This document shows, piece after piece, positions 43,144 to 53,206 of a stretch of DNA of 64,000 nt. The position numbers and the translations under genes were made by a program. Every line of letters starts with the position of its first letter. Within the stretch, counting starts at the first letter, position 1. The stretch lies in the NCBI GenBank assembly GCA_041399155.1, contig JAWKTI010000001.1, positions 124,001 through 188,000 on the forward strand, in the 5' to 3' direction. The DNA is from Zavarzinella sp. Its GTDB lineage: Bacteria > Planctomycetota > Planctomycetia > Gemmatales > Gemmataceae. The notes below the pieces were generated by a model. The model had not been told where the DNA came from. It worked only from the letters and a program-made list of their open reading frames with translations, and did not search any database.

Positions 43144-44239
43144 ATGATCCGACCGAACACTACTAAATGGAATCAAACCACCGATGATTTGCGTCGCCTG
43201 GCTCTGGAATCCGAGCATCCTCGTACTCGGGAGCGGTTTATGGCTTTGTACCAAATTGCTCTTGGTCACACTAACGCAACTGCTTATGCCGCAGAAATTG
43301 GACGTTGCGACGATGTGTTGTTGAACTGGGTTCATAAATATAACAACCATGGACCTGACGCCTTGATTTATCGGCGTACTGGCGGCCGTGTCCCCCTTTT
43401 GTCCAGTCGCAGATAGAGCAGATCGTTGATGCCGTTCTGAAAAGCGATCCGGTAGATCACCAATTGCCAGGCCACGGATGGACGATCAGGAAGTTGTGCA
43501 ACTGGATCGGTTGTCAATTCCAGCGGTATGTATCTCGGAATACCGTGCGGCGGATCCTGCAATTAGCGGGATTGAGCTGGAAGAAATGCAAGAAACTGTT
43601 CGGCAAAGGGGACCCTGAAAAGCGGGCCGAATACCTGAAACAGTTCGCGGATATGTACCAGCAAATGTGTCGCGGCGATATCGTGATCATTTATATTGAT
43701 GAATCCCATTTTCATCGTGATATGGACTTGGGCTATACTTGGTGGCGCAAGGAGAATCGGCTTGGCGAGTGAGTGATTGCCCTCCGCTGTCCGATCGCAT
43801 CAACTGGTATGGTGCTTACAATTTCAGTGCTGGTGCATGTTTGATCTGGAACGAAGGCAAATGCAACAAGGAAAACACGGCTGAATTTTTGCACCGAGTG
43901 AACGATTGGGTAGAAAGACAAGGTCGACGTGTTGTGGTAATTTGGGATGGAGCACCTTGGCACAAGGCGAAGTTCGTTCGAACCAAAGCCAGCGAGTTGG
44001 ACATCGAAATAGTAGTTTTGCCCAGTTATAGTCCCGATTTCAATCCCATTGAAGGGTTATGGAAATGGATGCGTGAAGAGGTCACGCAACATTGTTGTTT
44101 TGCAACCTTGCGTGACTTGTTCGACGCTTGCAAAGGATTCATCGATACATTGAATGAAACTCCGGATGAAATAATTAAAAGACTGTGGCCAAGATTTGAA
44201 GTCGATCCTCAAGCGGAAAAACTCCGATTTTCAATCTGA
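43144..44239 (+). pseudogene. IS630-family transposase with two frameshifts
   Basis: The ATG at 43144 (GGAG upstream) starts a helix-turn-helix region (TTDDLRRLALESEHPRTRERFMALYQIALG ... LLNWVHKYNNHGPDALIYRRTGGR). After GGR the frame shifts near 43390, in a C-run, and continues as VQSQIEQIVDAVLKSDPVDHQLPGHGWTIRKL ... GDIVIIYIDESHF, where IDESHF holds the first catalytic Asp. A second shift near 43750 leads to SAWRVSDCPPLSDRINWYGAYNF ... VIWDGAPWHKAKF (second Asp) and PSYSPDFNPIEGLWKWMR (Glu). The DDE triad is complete but not in a single frame. The stop (44237-44239) lies in the right inverted repeat. Confidence 0.88.
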
Positions 44240-44247
44240 TTTTGGTT
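44219..44247 (+). repeat. Right terminal inverted repeat of IS630 element
   Basis: Reverse complement of 43040-43068 apart from one base. It overlaps the last codons and stop of the transposase. Confidence 0.85.
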
Positions 44248-44393
44248 CAGTTATATAACGATCCAGTTAAATTGTCCTTCATCATTAACCATATTCGCAT
44301 TGAATTACGTATTTCAGCCAAATTTCTTGAGATATCATGGGGTATCGGTTATCATACTGATACCCTCCGAACGCAAATTGGGAAGAAATCTTC

Positions 44394-47165
44394 ATGAATT
44401 TTTGGTCGTTGACAGTAGCGTGCGTTGTAACTCTTTCTCTGGCAGAGCCCACGTGGGGCAAGGAACAACCACCGATCGACTTTCAACGCGACATTCAGCC
44501 GATCTTTCGCAAGCACTGCTACAGTTGTCATGGACCAAAGAAACAACGTTCGGGATTTCGACTGGATGTGAAAGCCCTCGCACTGAAAGGTGGGGAACTT
44601 CATCAACCCACCATCGTTCCAGGAAAAAGTGCGGACAGTCCGCTGATTCAGGTGATCCGCTCCGCCGATGAAGACGTCCAGATGCCACCAGATGGCAACC
44701 GCTTGCCCAAAGAAACGATTGCATTGTTGGCACGTTGGGTCGATGAAGGTGCCAAATGGCCCGATGGTGCGGACGATACGGTGCTGGCCGACCCCACCAA
44801 GCATTGGTCTTTTCAACCACTGCGCAAACCAGTAATCCCCGCCAGTGATGGCATGTGGGGCAATAATCCAATTGATGAATTTATTCTCACAAAGTTGCGG
44901 CAGGCTGAAATGCAGCCCGCACCACCTGCGAGCAGGACAGATTTAATCCGGAGGGTCTATTTCGACCTGATTGGTTTGCCACCGACCGTTGAAGAGGTGG
45001 AAGCCTTCAACAGCAACCCTGCACCTGATGCCTATGAGCAGTTAGTTGAGAGGTTGCTGGCTTCCCCACGTTATGGGGAACGGTGGGCCCAGCACTGGCT
45101 TGACGTGGTGCGTTATGCAGATACGCACGGCTATGAGGTGAACACAGAACGCCCGAACGCCTGGCCATATCGAGATTATGTGATTAAGGCACTGAATGCG
45201 GATATTTCTTACCCCCAGTTTGTGAAGGATCAGCTTGCGGGCGACCAGACTGGTGCCCACGCAGCGACTGGTTTTCTGGTAACTTCATCGGTGCTGCTTC
45301 CGGGCCAGATTGGTAAAGATGCCCCATCAATTCGTCTGGCCCGACAGGATGCTCTGGATGAAATTGTCATTAATGCCAGTCAGTCATTCCTGGGGCTTAG
45401 TATTGGCTGTGCCCGCTGTCACGATCACAAATTTGATCCGATCAGCCAGAAAGAATATTACTCAATGCAGGCCTTTTTTGCGGGTGTTGAGTATGAAGAT
45501 CGCGAGATCCCACCAGCAGATGCCAAAGGCAGCACCACCACGCGAAAAGAACTGGAACAGCAACTGCACAATATACTGATTCAACGTGCGATGCTGGAAC
45601 CAGCTTTTGGCACCGGTGGGCGATCTCAGATTAATCCGATGCTGAATGTGGAGCGGTTTGCACCTGTCACCACCACAGCAGTACGGATGGTCATCGAAAA
45701 AGCCAATCGCCTCGAGCCGTGCGTCGATGAATTAGAAATCTTTAATATTTCAGGTAAAAACGCGGCTCTTACATCTTCCGGCGGGAAGGTAACTGCCACC
45801 GGATCGAAGGAATCGCCCAACCGGCACTCATTAAAATTCATTAATGATGGCACCTACGGCAATTCCAGCAGTTGGATGTCGCACCAGGTAGGGCGTGGGG
45901 AAGTTACCTGTGAATTTCCCCAGCCGGAAACAATTCACCGCATCCATTGGGGCCGCGATCGCCTGGGTGAGTTTCAGGATCGCCTGGCGACCACATACCG
46001 CTTTGAATATCGCGATGAACAGGGGAAATGGCACCTGTTGTGCGACAGCACCGATCGGAAGCCGAAAGTGCAGCCAAAACCAACTCCCACGGCAGGTCAG
46101 TGGCATCTGTTTGAACGTATTCTGGTGAAAAACCTGGATGCCGAGCGGAAAACCCTCGAACAATCACTGCAGGCAGTTAAGCCTCAACTGGTTTTTGCAG
46201 GACAGTTTCGCAAACCGGATGATATCCGTTTCCTGCACCGAGGGGATCCTGAACAGCCAAAAGAACAGGTTCCCCCGGCCCCACCTGCAATTCTGGGTGG
46301 GAAGCCACTGGCGCTTGATGCTGCGGAAAGCACCCGACGCACCTATCTGGCGGATTGGATCGGCTCCAATTCCAATCCATTAACTGCCCGTGTGCTGGTA
46401 AACCGACTATGGCAGGGTCATTTTGGGATTGGAATTGTCGCAAGTTCCAGTGATTTCGGTATTTCCGGCACCGCACCCTCCCACCCGGAACTGCTCGAGT
46501 GGCTGGCAGCAGAGTTTATTGAATCGGGTTGGTCAATCAAAGCGATGCACCGCCTCATGGTGCTATCGGCTACCTACCAGCAATCGGGACGGATTCTGCC
46601 GGAATATCTGGCACGGGATGCCGATTGTCGCTTATTGTGGCGTTATCCCACCCGTCGGCTCGATGCGGAAGTAATCCGCGATGCGATGCTGGCGGTCAAT
46701 GGACGCTTCAATCAGGAGATGGGTGGTTCCGGGTACAACCTGTTTGATCGACGTGGGGGACTGACTGGTTTCAAACCCATCGAATCGTTTGATTATCGTG
46801 GCCGCAAACGGATGATTTATGCCCACCGCGTGCGTCGAGAGCGGGATGCTGTTTTCGGTGCGTTTGATTGCCCCGATTTTGGCCAGAGCACCTCCCAACG
46901 GCGGGAATCGACCACCCCACTGCAGGCGTTAAGCCTGTTTAACAGCCAGTTTACGATCGATGAATCGAAGGCATTTGCTGAAAAAGTGATCCAACAGGTG
47001 GGGGATGATCTGAATCTGCAGATTACTACCGCTTACCAGTTGGCACTGGGACGAAAACCGGATACCACCGAGCGTGCTCTGGTAACGCCAATTGTCCAAC
47101 AGCATGGCCTGGCGGTGCTCTGTCGGGTACTTTATAATTCCAACGAGTTTTTGCTGATCCCATGA
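44394..47165 (+). CDS. Cytochrome c/DUF1549/DUF1553 secreted planctomycete protein
   Basis: A 923-residue exported protein. After a signal peptide (MNFWSLTVACVVTLSLAEPTWG), residues 42-46 read CYSCH, a heme c attachment site in the planctomycete cytochrome c-type domain (DFQRDIQPIFRKHCYSCHGP). Residues about 150-370 correspond to DUF1549 (DEFILTKLRQAEMQPAPPASRTDLIRRVYFDLIGLPPTVEEVEAF and SIGCARCHDHKFDPISQKEYY, which contains a second CxxCH, CARCH). The C-terminal third is DUF1553 (YLADWIGSNSNPLTARVLVNRLWQGHFGIGIV). The next gene, DUF1501, starts on the stop codon. Such pairs are typical of planctomycetes and may belong to polymer degradation or electron transfer systems. Confidence 0.9.
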   Translation: MNFWSLTVACVVTLSLAEPTWGKEQPPIDFQRDIQPIFRKHCYSCHGPKKQRSGFRLDVKALALKGGELHQPTIVPGKSADSPLIQVIRSADEDVQMPPDGNRLPKETIALLARWVDEGAKWPDGADDTVLADPTKHWSFQPLRKPVIPASDGMWGNNPIDEFILTKLRQAEMQPAPPASRTDLIRRVYFDLIGLPPTVEEVEAFNSNPAPDAYEQLVERLLASPRYGERWAQHWLDVVRYADTHGYEVNTERPNAWPYRDYVIKALNADISYPQFVKDQLAGDQTGAHAATGFLVTSSVLLPGQIGKDAPSIRLARQDALDEIVINASQSFLGLSIGCARCHDHKFDPISQKEYYSMQAFFAGVEYEDREIPPADAKGSTTTRKELEQQLHNILIQRAMLEPAFGTGGRSQINPMLNVERFAPVTTTAVRMVIEKANRLEPCVDELEIFNISGKNAALTSSGGKVTATGSKESPNRHSLKFINDGTYGNSSSWMSHQVGRGEVTCEFPQPETIHRIHWGRDRLGEFQDRLATTYRFEYRDEQGKWHLLCDSTDRKPKVQPKPTPTAGQWHLFERILVKNLDAERKTLEQSLQAVKPQLVFAGQFRKPDDIRFLHRGDPEQPKEQVPPAPPAILGGKPLALDAAESTRRTYLADWIGSNSNPLTARVLVNRLWQGHFGIGIVASSSDFGISGTAPSHPELLEWLAAEFIESGWSIKAMHRLMVLSATYQQSGRILPEYLARDADCRLLWRYPTRRLDAEVIRDAMLAVNGRFNQEMGGSGYNLFDRRGGLTGFKPIESFDYRGRKRMIYAHRVRRERDAVFGAFDCPDFGQSTSQRRESTTPLQALSLFNSQFTIDESKAFAEKVIQQVGDDLNLQITTAYQLALGRKPDTTERALVTPIVQQHGLAVLCRVLYNSNEFLLIP

Positions 47166-48619
47166 ACCGATTTGAACTGTTACGTGGGCTGGCACAGCCC
47201 CACCGACGCGATTTCCTGCAAAACGGTGCCACCGCTCTGGCAGCGATGGCGGCACTGGATCTGTTGAATAAAGATGCCCGCAGTGCTGAAGTACGTATTG
47301 ATCCTTCCAGGCCATACGCACCCCGAAAGCCGCACTTTGAACCAAAAGCCACCCAGGTGCTGATGATTTTCTGTGCGGGTGCCGTCAGCCAGTTGGAAAC
47401 CTGGGACTACAAACCAGAATTGATCAAGCAGGACGGCAAGCCATTGAAAGATGGCCCCGCAGTGACCTTTCAAGGACCTGCAGGCGACCTGGCCCGCCCA
47501 CAGTACACGTTTCGCCAGCGTGGGCAAACCGGCAAGTGGGTGTCCGATATGATCCCCCACCTGGCAGAGCTTACGGATGATATTGCCTTTGTGCACTCGC
47601 TCACCAGCAAATCTAATACCCACGGTCCCGCGGAAAACTTCGTTTCAACAGGATTTGTGCAGGATGGCTTTCCCAGTGTGGGGTCGTGGGCCAGCTATGC
47701 CCTGGGCAGCGAAAACCAGAATCTCCCCGCCTATGTGGCCATTCCCGACCCACGTGGGGTGCCGCAGGCAGGCACCAATAACTGGGGGGCAGGCTTTTTA
47801 CGGGCAGAATTCCAAGGCACACCGTTCAGCAGTAAAGAGCCAATTCGCCACCTTGCGGTCCCACCGGAAGTATCGCCGGGTGATGATCTGGCTGCCCGCA
47901 GGCTACTCGATCAGTTAAACCGCCATCATCAGCAGCAACACCCCCACGATTTACAGTTGAATGCCCGGATTGCCAGCTATGAACTGGCCGCACGGATGCA
48001 GTTAAGTGTGCCGGAACTGAACGATTTCAGCACCGAAACGCAAACCACCTTAAAAGCGTATGGTGCGGATCAATCGGCGAATCCCAACAAAGCAGCTTTT
48101 GCCCGCAACTGTATTCTGGCTCGTCGGCTGATTGAAAAGGGTGTCCGTTTTGTCCAGGTTTTTAACGGTGCCTACGCCAGTGGCGGGGAATTGAACTGGG
48201 ATGGCCACAGCAAACTAAAACCACAGTACGATAAACACGCGGAAATTCTGGACCAGCCGGTTGCTGCACTGATCAAGGACTTGAAGCAGCGTGGCCTGCT
48301 GAAAAATACGCTGGTAGTGTGGTGCACTGAATTTGGCCGGATGCCAATGTTTCAAAAAGGTGCCAAGGGCCGCGACCACAATCCGGATGGATTTACCTGC
48401 TGGATGACTGGTGCCGGTGTGAAACCCGGTGTCAGTCACGGCATTACCGATGAATTAGGCCGAAAAGCCGTACACGACATTCGACCTTATTACGATTTTA
48501 ACGCCACCATTCTGCACCTGCTGGGGCTGGATCACGAAAAGCTGACCGTCGACCACAACGGCATCCAACGCCGACTGACCAACGTCGAAGGCCACATCAT
48601 TCGCGAAATGCTGGCTTAA
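47162..48619 (+). CDS. DUF1501 protein, coupled to cytochrome/DUF1553 gene
   Basis: A 485-residue protein that overlaps the upstream stop by four bases (ATGA). It begins with a Tat-like or weak signal region (LAQPHRRDFLQNGATALAAMAALDLL, RRDFLQ motif) and carries DUF1501 features: MIFCAGAVSQLETWDYKPEL, RQRGQTGKWVSDMIPHLAELTDDIAFVHSLTSK, VVWCTEFGRMP and GAKGRDHNPDGFTCWMTGAGV, which resemble the alkaline-phosphatase/sulfatase superfamily metal-binding core. It is expected to be exported and to act with the upstream cytochrome protein. Function is not experimentally defined. Confidence 0.9.
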   Translation: MNRFELLRGLAQPHRRDFLQNGATALAAMAALDLLNKDARSAEVRIDPSRPYAPRKPHFEPKATQVLMIFCAGAVSQLETWDYKPELIKQDGKPLKDGPAVTFQGPAGDLARPQYTFRQRGQTGKWVSDMIPHLAELTDDIAFVHSLTSKSNTHGPAENFVSTGFVQDGFPSVGSWASYALGSENQNLPAYVAIPDPRGVPQAGTNNWGAGFLRAEFQGTPFSSKEPIRHLAVPPEVSPGDDLAARRLLDQLNRHHQQQHPHDLQLNARIASYELAARMQLSVPELNDFSTETQTTLKAYGADQSANPNKAAFARNCILARRLIEKGVRFVQVFNGAYASGGELNWDGHSKLKPQYDKHAEILDQPVAALIKDLKQRGLLKNTLVVWCTEFGRMPMFQKGAKGRDHNPDGFTCWMTGAGVKPGVSHGITDELGRKAVHDIRPYYDFNATILHLLGLDHEKLTVDHNGIQRRLTNVEGHIIREMLA

Positions 48620-48718
48620 ACCAGTGATTCTTGGTTAGTCGTGCAGCTACCCAATATTCCCACACGAAATGCGAAAAAATAATGTTGCATTCTTGATTGT
48701 GACTTTAGGAAATCCAAA

Positions 48719-49327
48719 ATGCTTGAAGGACTGGACAGAATCGACTGGGGCAAACTCTCCCATGCTTATGGCGAAGCGACCGATGTGCCCGCACAACTCC
48801 GTTCATTGATTTCTGCCGATCCAGACAGCTTCAGAGAAACAATAAGTACACTCCATGGGAATATCTGGCATCAGGGAACGGTGTATTCTGCCACAGCTGC
48901 CGCTGTTCCATTTCTGTATGAGTTGCTGATATCACCAGAGATTTCCTGCAAGACGGACCTTGCAGAAATCCTGACCAGTATTGCTGATGGTGTGGGTTAT
49001 CTGGAAGTACATGCCCTGGGTGAATACGGCGAAACGGTATGGCGTGGAATACTGGCTGAACAAGGGAAAACCCTTGAAGAGGAACTCGAATTGGAGCGGC
49101 AGGTCACGTTATCTGTAAGAAAAGCAGTTTCAGAGGGATTGCCTCACCTGCTTCCCTATCTGAAGTCGAGTGATGCTGGCTTCCGGCGTGCTCTGGTTAT
49201 TGCTTTGGAGAATTATCCGGAACAAGCCGCACTGATTTTACCAGCGCTCGATGTACTTGAAGCATCTGAAAAAGATCAAGAAGTGCGGGCTGCAATTCTT
49301 GAAACAAAGACTCGACTAATCTGCTGA
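48719..49327 (+). CDS. HEAT-repeat-like protein, unknown function
   Basis: A 202-residue soluble helical protein. The N-terminus MLEGLDRIDWGKLSHAYGEATDVPAQLRSLISADPDSF and the segment HQGTVYSATAAAVPFLYELL are characteristic of a family of HEAT-like proteins found in bacteria with SMI1/KNR4-type or toxin neighbours. Further helices (VRKAVSEGLPHLLPYLKSSDAGFRRALVIALENY) are alternating HEAT repeats. No enzymatic motif. Downstream and convergent is the second DUF1501 gene. Confidence 0.65.
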   Translation: MLEGLDRIDWGKLSHAYGEATDVPAQLRSLISADPDSFRETISTLHGNIWHQGTVYSATAAAVPFLYELLISPEISCKTDLAEILTSIADGVGYLEVHALGEYGETVWRGILAEQGKTLEEELELERQVTLSVRKAVSEGLPHLLPYLKSSDAGFRRALVIALENYPEQAALILPALDVLEASEKDQEVRAAILETKTRLIC

Positions 49328-49348
49328 TTTAGCCTGAAAGGTTGAAAC

Positions 49349-50689
49349 TTACACCAGTTCGTGAATTACAGGTGAATCCACCAGGTGGGTGGGGCGTCCG
49401 GTATGATCCAGGAAGGTGGTGGTTTCAGCATCTATTCCCATCGATTGCCACAGCGTGGCGTAGATTTCGCCAAATTTGACTGGTCGCGTGGCTGCGTGCT
49501 CACCGAGGCGATTGGTGCTGCCAATCACTTGTCCGGTTTTCAGCGAACCACCTGCCATGATCGCACAGCTTACTTGAGGCCAGTGGTCGCGACCTGCACC
49601 CTTATTGATCCGTGGGGTGCGTCCAAATTCGCCCCAGGCGATGACCGTCACATCATCCAGCATGCCACGCACTTCCAGGTCTTCCACCAGAGCCGTCAAG
49701 CACTGATCCAGTTTGCCACCGTGGTCGCGAACCAGATCGAAGTTTTTGCCGTGGCTGTCCCATCGACCGAAGCTCAAGGTCACGCAGCGTGCCCCTGCTT
49801 CCACCAGACGGCGGGCCATCAGCAACTGGTCATTACAGGTGGGGGCACCATCGAACTGAAACTGGTACGGTTTACCATCGCCGTAGCGTGCCCGCACTTT
49901 CTCAGGTTCCTGAGAAACATCCAGTGCATCCAGCAGTTTGCTGGATGTCAACACACCGAGTGCTTTCTGGGTGGCAGAATCCACACCTGTCAGGCGATTT
50001 CCGGTATCCAGCTCGCGACGAATGTTGTCAAATTGTGCCAACAGGGCTTTGCGGTCCTTCAACTGTTCAGAGTTGGTGACGCTCAGCTTCATGTTATCCA
50101 TGCCCTCGCCATCCGGCTTAAAGGCGGCGTGGGGTGTGCCCAGGAAGCCAGGGGAACCGCAATCCGACCATGGCATGTGCTGGGTGCGTTTTGCCAGGCC
50201 CACGAACGGTGGGACCGAAGGATCCACCGGACCGTACATCTTGGAAAGCAATGCCCCCATGCTCGGCCAGCCACCTTGTGCCCGGAAAGCGTTGGGATCG
50301 CGACCCGTCATGCACTGGATGGCATCGTGGCCACCGCGGGCACCCACTACAGAGCGGATGAAGGCAAACTTGTCGGCCATTCCCGCAATCCGTGGGAAAC
50401 ATTCGCCGATCTGAATACCAGGGACGCGGGTGTGAATTGGTTTGAACTCACCACGGATTTCCGCAGGTGCGTCCGTCTTGATATCCCACATGTCCTGGTG
50501 TGGGGGGCCGCCACCCAGAAAAATATTAATGACAGCTTTATGAGAACTCTTTGAGGTCTTCTCTTCGGCACGCAGCACATCGGCCAGCGTCAGATTCATT
50601 GCACCGAAGCTCAAAGCACCAATTTTCAAAAAGGAACGACGGGGTAAACCGTCGCAATATCGTGTCGGTTCGCCAAAAATGGTAAGCAT
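49349..50689 (-). CDS. DUF1501 protein, standalone
   Basis: A 446-residue protein with a Tat-like signal: CDGLPRRSFLKIGALSFGAMNLTLADVL (RRSFLK motif near residue 17-22). DUF1501 features: INIFLGGGPPHQDMWDIKTDAP, AGMADKFAFIRSVVGARGGHDA, RRLVEAGARCVTLSFGRWDSHG, and VTVIAWGEFGRTPRINKGAGRDHWPQ. The ATG at 50689 follows AGGTG. There is no DUF1549/DUF1553 gene beside it, in contrast to the pair at 44394-48619. It shares its 5' region with the rluA-like gene on the other strand. Confidence 0.9.
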   Translation of the reverse strand: MLTIFGEPTRYCDGLPRRSFLKIGALSFGAMNLTLADVLRAEEKTSKSSHKAVINIFLGGGPPHQDMWDIKTDAPAEIRGEFKPIHTRVPGIQIGECFPRIAGMADKFAFIRSVVGARGGHDAIQCMTGRDPNAFRAQGGWPSMGALLSKMYGPVDPSVPPFVGLAKRTQHMPWSDCGSPGFLGTPHAAFKPDGEGMDNMKLSVTNSEQLKDRKALLAQFDNIRRELDTGNRLTGVDSATQKALGVLTSSKLLDALDVSQEPEKVRARYGDGKPYQFQFDGAPTCNDQLLMARRLVEAGARCVTLSFGRWDSHGKNFDLVRDHGGKLDQCLTALVEDLEVRGMLDDVTVIAWGEFGRTPRINKGAGRDHWPQVSCAIMAGGSLKTGQVIGSTNRLGEHAATRPVKFGEIYATLWQSMGIDAETTTFLDHTGRPTHLVDSPVIHELV

Positions 50690-50810
50690 GGTAGGTCACC
50701 TGTCGTGTTACTTGGACGAAAATGAGAAAATTTTCATCGCGTGGTTACATAAACACTCACCATATAATTACCCTAATTCAAACGATGATGCAAGCAAAAA
50801 AGAGATTCTG

Positions 50811-51512
50811 GTGTCTTTTTCTGAACTTTTGGACGTACTTTATGAAGACAATCACCTGCTGGTGATCAACAAGCCTGCGGGTTGGCCCACAGCCCATGCG
50901 GAAACACAGGATACCATGCTGGATGTGGTGAAAGAATACATCAAAGAAAAGTACCATAAGCCTGGCAATGTTTTCATGGGATTGGTGCACCGCATTGACA
51001 AGCCAGTCACGGGTGTGCTGCTGTTTGCACGCACCAGTAAGGCCGCTAGCCGGCTCAGCAAGCAGTTTCTGGATCGCACAGTGGAAAAAGTGTACTGGGC
51101 AGTGGTCGAACGATTTGATCGGGCCAGTAATTTCGCCGATGCCGGTTTCTTGGAAGACTATCTAGCCAAAGACCCCCACACCGGCGTGGTTCATGTGGTG
51201 GGGAAATCGCACCCCGAAGCACAGCATGCCGCCACAAACTACTACTTGAAAAGAACTTACGAACAACTGGCACTGCTGGAACTGCTGCCACAGACAGGTC
51301 GCAGGCACCAGATGCGGGTGCAACTGGCGTCGCGTGGGTTGCCCGTGTATGCGGATGCGAAATACGGTGGCACCCACAATCTGGGTGGGGCAATTGCTTT
51401 GCATGCTCGCTCGCTGACCTTTCTGCACCCGATTACCGCAGAAACGATTACGGTTACTGCAGAGATTCCCCAGAATTGGAAAGGCCGATTTGCCCACCTG
51501 ATGGTGGGGTGA
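50811..51512 (+). CDS. RluA-family pseudouridine synthase
   Basis: The GTG at 50811 fits because the longer frame would overlap the DUF1501 start on the opposite strand, and it begins at SFSELLDVLYEDNHLLVINKPAGWPTAHAE, the usual RluA start; 233 residues. It has the catalytic-aspartate loop HRIDKPVTGVLLFARTSKAASRLSKQF (HRxD motif, Asp near residue 62) and LLPQTGRRHQMRVQLASRGLPVYADAKYGG, with conserved Arg and Tyr. Pseudouridine synthases convert uridine to pseudouridine in rRNA or tRNA. No S4 domain is present, so it is a minimal RluA type. Confidence 0.85.
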   Translation: MSFSELLDVLYEDNHLLVINKPAGWPTAHAETQDTMLDVVKEYIKEKYHKPGNVFMGLVHRIDKPVTGVLLFARTSKAASRLSKQFLDRTVEKVYWAVVERFDRASNFADAGFLEDYLAKDPHTGVVHVVGKSHPEAQHAATNYYLKRTYEQLALLELLPQTGRRHQMRVQLASRGLPVYADAKYGGTHNLGGAIALHARSLTFLHPITAETITVTAEIPQNWKGRFAHLMVG

Positions 51513-51778
51513 TTCATCGAAATTTCTCAGAATTCTTTCAATTTTGCGTCAAAATTCCTGCCGGAAGGCAGTATTACAAATGTATCCCTGTCTGAAAGCC
51601 GACTGAAAATTAAGAGATTTTCATTTATGTGGTATAATTCTCATCACTTATCTTTGTTTCGTTTCCACTTTCCAACGTGGGACGCACGCTGATCGTTTGC
51701 GTTTCGATGCGTGATTTTTATTAAGGTATCCTCATCTCTGTTTTCATGGTCGCTGATAATGACCATAACGGAATTGTT

Positions 51779-53206
51779 ATGTCAGGTGCGTCGATTGGCA
51801 TTATCGGTGGCGGTCCAGGCGGGCTGATTACAGCCTACTATCTGCAGAAAATGTCCAGCATCCCGTGCAATATTACGATTTTTGAAGCCAGCCACCGTCT
51901 GGGTGGGAAAATTCTGACGCCACACTTTGATGTGGTGCCAATCCGCTACGAAGCGGGTGCCGCAGAGTTTTACGACTACTCCCAATTTGATGATGATCCG
52001 CTGAAGGAATTGATCGATGAATTAGGCCTCAGCACCTGCCCGATGGGTGGACCTGGTGTGGTCTTGCAGGGGAAATTGCTGGCGAATCTAGACGACTTGC
52101 AAACTGTCTACGGAATTAGTGCTGTTCAGGCAGTTCGCAACTTCGATCGCACAGCACGTGACTTGATTACACCTCTGGAGTTTTACAACGCAGACGATCC
52201 GGAAGGCTGCATCCCACCTTCCGGTGGGGATTTGCAATCAATCGTAGGACAAATGCCGCTTTCAGTGGCTCAACAGTTTGTCACTACTTTGATTCACAGC
52301 GATCTGGCAACCGAGCCCACCAAAACAAGTACGGAATACGGTCTCCAGAATTACCTGATGAACGACCCCGCCTACATGCAGCTTTATGGTATCGTCGGTG
52401 GCAATGAACAATTACCCCAGGAATTGGTGCGGCGCCTGTCTGCAACATTTCGTATGGATACCCGCGTGCAGGAGATCTCGCGTTCTCAAGGCAAAATCCG
52501 TGTGCAAAGCAGTTCTAATCAGAATGAACAATTCGATGAATTTGACTATGTGGTGGTGGCATTGCCCCACAATTATCTGGGTGGGCTGAAATATGGTGAA
52601 CGTATTTTAGCGGATGCGATGACTCGCCACATAGCCCATTACCATCACCCTGCCCACTATTTACGAATTACCATTCTGTTTGATCGCCCTGCATGGCGGG
52701 ATTATTGTTCCGAATCATATTGGATGCTGGATCAGTTTTCTGGTTGCTGTCTCTACGATGAATCATCCCGCGATGCCAGTTGTTCCTATGGGATTCTGGG
52801 CTGGCTGCTGGGTGGAGATGCTGCAGAAACGCACAGTGAACGGACAGACGAAGAGCTTACTTCCCTGGCAATGCAGTCACTAAATCAATTTCCGTGGGCA
52901 AACAACTTGAAGAAGTTGGAAGTTCGCATTCATCGCTGGCTGGGTGCGGTGAATGCCATGCCTGGTGGAAAAACGCCTGTGTGCCAGGATCGCAAGCACC
53001 AGCCAGAACCCGAACAGCACCCCAACCTGTTTCTGGTGGGCGATTATCTTTACGATTCCACCATCAACGGTGTGGTCGATTCTGCATACTATGTGGCTGG
53101 CTGGATAGCTGCAGAACTGCTTCAGCCAGCACCACAACAACCAAAACAAACGACACCGACCACCAAGCCAAGAAAGGAAACACGCACGTATGCCTTCCGA
53201 GAATAA
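51779..53206 (+). CDS. FAD-dependent amine oxidase-like protein
   Basis: From the ATG at 51779 (GGA upstream) there are 475 residues; the in-frame ATG at 51746 is a less likely start. The protein opens with the Rossmann FAD motif ASIGIIGGGPGGLITAYYLQ (residues 4-23) and 'FEASHRLGGKILTP' (about 36-50), typical of the flavin-containing amine oxidase/phytoene desaturase-like superfamily. The C-terminal part has LFLVGDYLYDSTINGVVDSAYYVAGWIAAELL, the second FAD-binding region. Substrate unknown. The next gene overlaps by 17 bases. Confidence 0.8.
   Translation: MSGASIGIIGGGPGGLITAYYLQKMSSIPCNITIFEASHRLGGKILTPHFDVVPIRYEAGAAEFYDYSQFDDDPLKELIDELGLSTCPMGGPGVVLQGKLLANLDDLQTVYGISAVQAVRNFDRTARDLITPLEFYNADDPEGCIPPSGGDLQSIVGQMPLSVAQQFVTTLIHSDLATEPTKTSTEYGLQNYLMNDPAYMQLYGIVGGNEQLPQELVRRLSATFRMDTRVQEISRSQGKIRVQSSSNQNEQFDEFDYVVVALPHNYLGGLKYGERILADAMTRHIAHYHHPAHYLRITILFDRPAWRDYCSESYWMLDQFSGCCLYDESSRDASCSYGILGWLLGGDAAETHSERTDEELTSLAMQSLNQFPWANNLKKLEVRIHRWLGAVNAMPGGKTPVCQDRKHQPEPEQHPNLFLVGDYLYDSTINGVVDSAYYVAGWIAAELLQPAPQQPKQTTPTTKPRKETRTYAFRE

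Larger units (their letters stand above)
43037..44250 (+). mobile_element. IS630-family insertion sequence, decayed
   Basis: About 1.2 kb bounded by inverted repeats (43040-43068 and 44219-44247, 28 of 29 bases paired) and carrying one transposase in three frames with DDE motifs. The repeats sit in AT-rich flanks containing TA steps, as expected of this family, but I could not fix the TA target duplication exactly. It follows a secreted-protein gene and precedes the DUF1549/DUF1553 gene, damaging neither. Confidence 0.8.

Noticed and set aside
49385..50554. 389-residue open frame antisense to the DUF1501 gene
   Set aside because: Shadow of a well-supported gene with a full family signature on the other strand.
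51558..51571. Short hairpin CTGCC-GGAA-GGCAG after the rluA-like gene
   Set aside because: Only five base pairs and no T-run; too weak for a terminator call.
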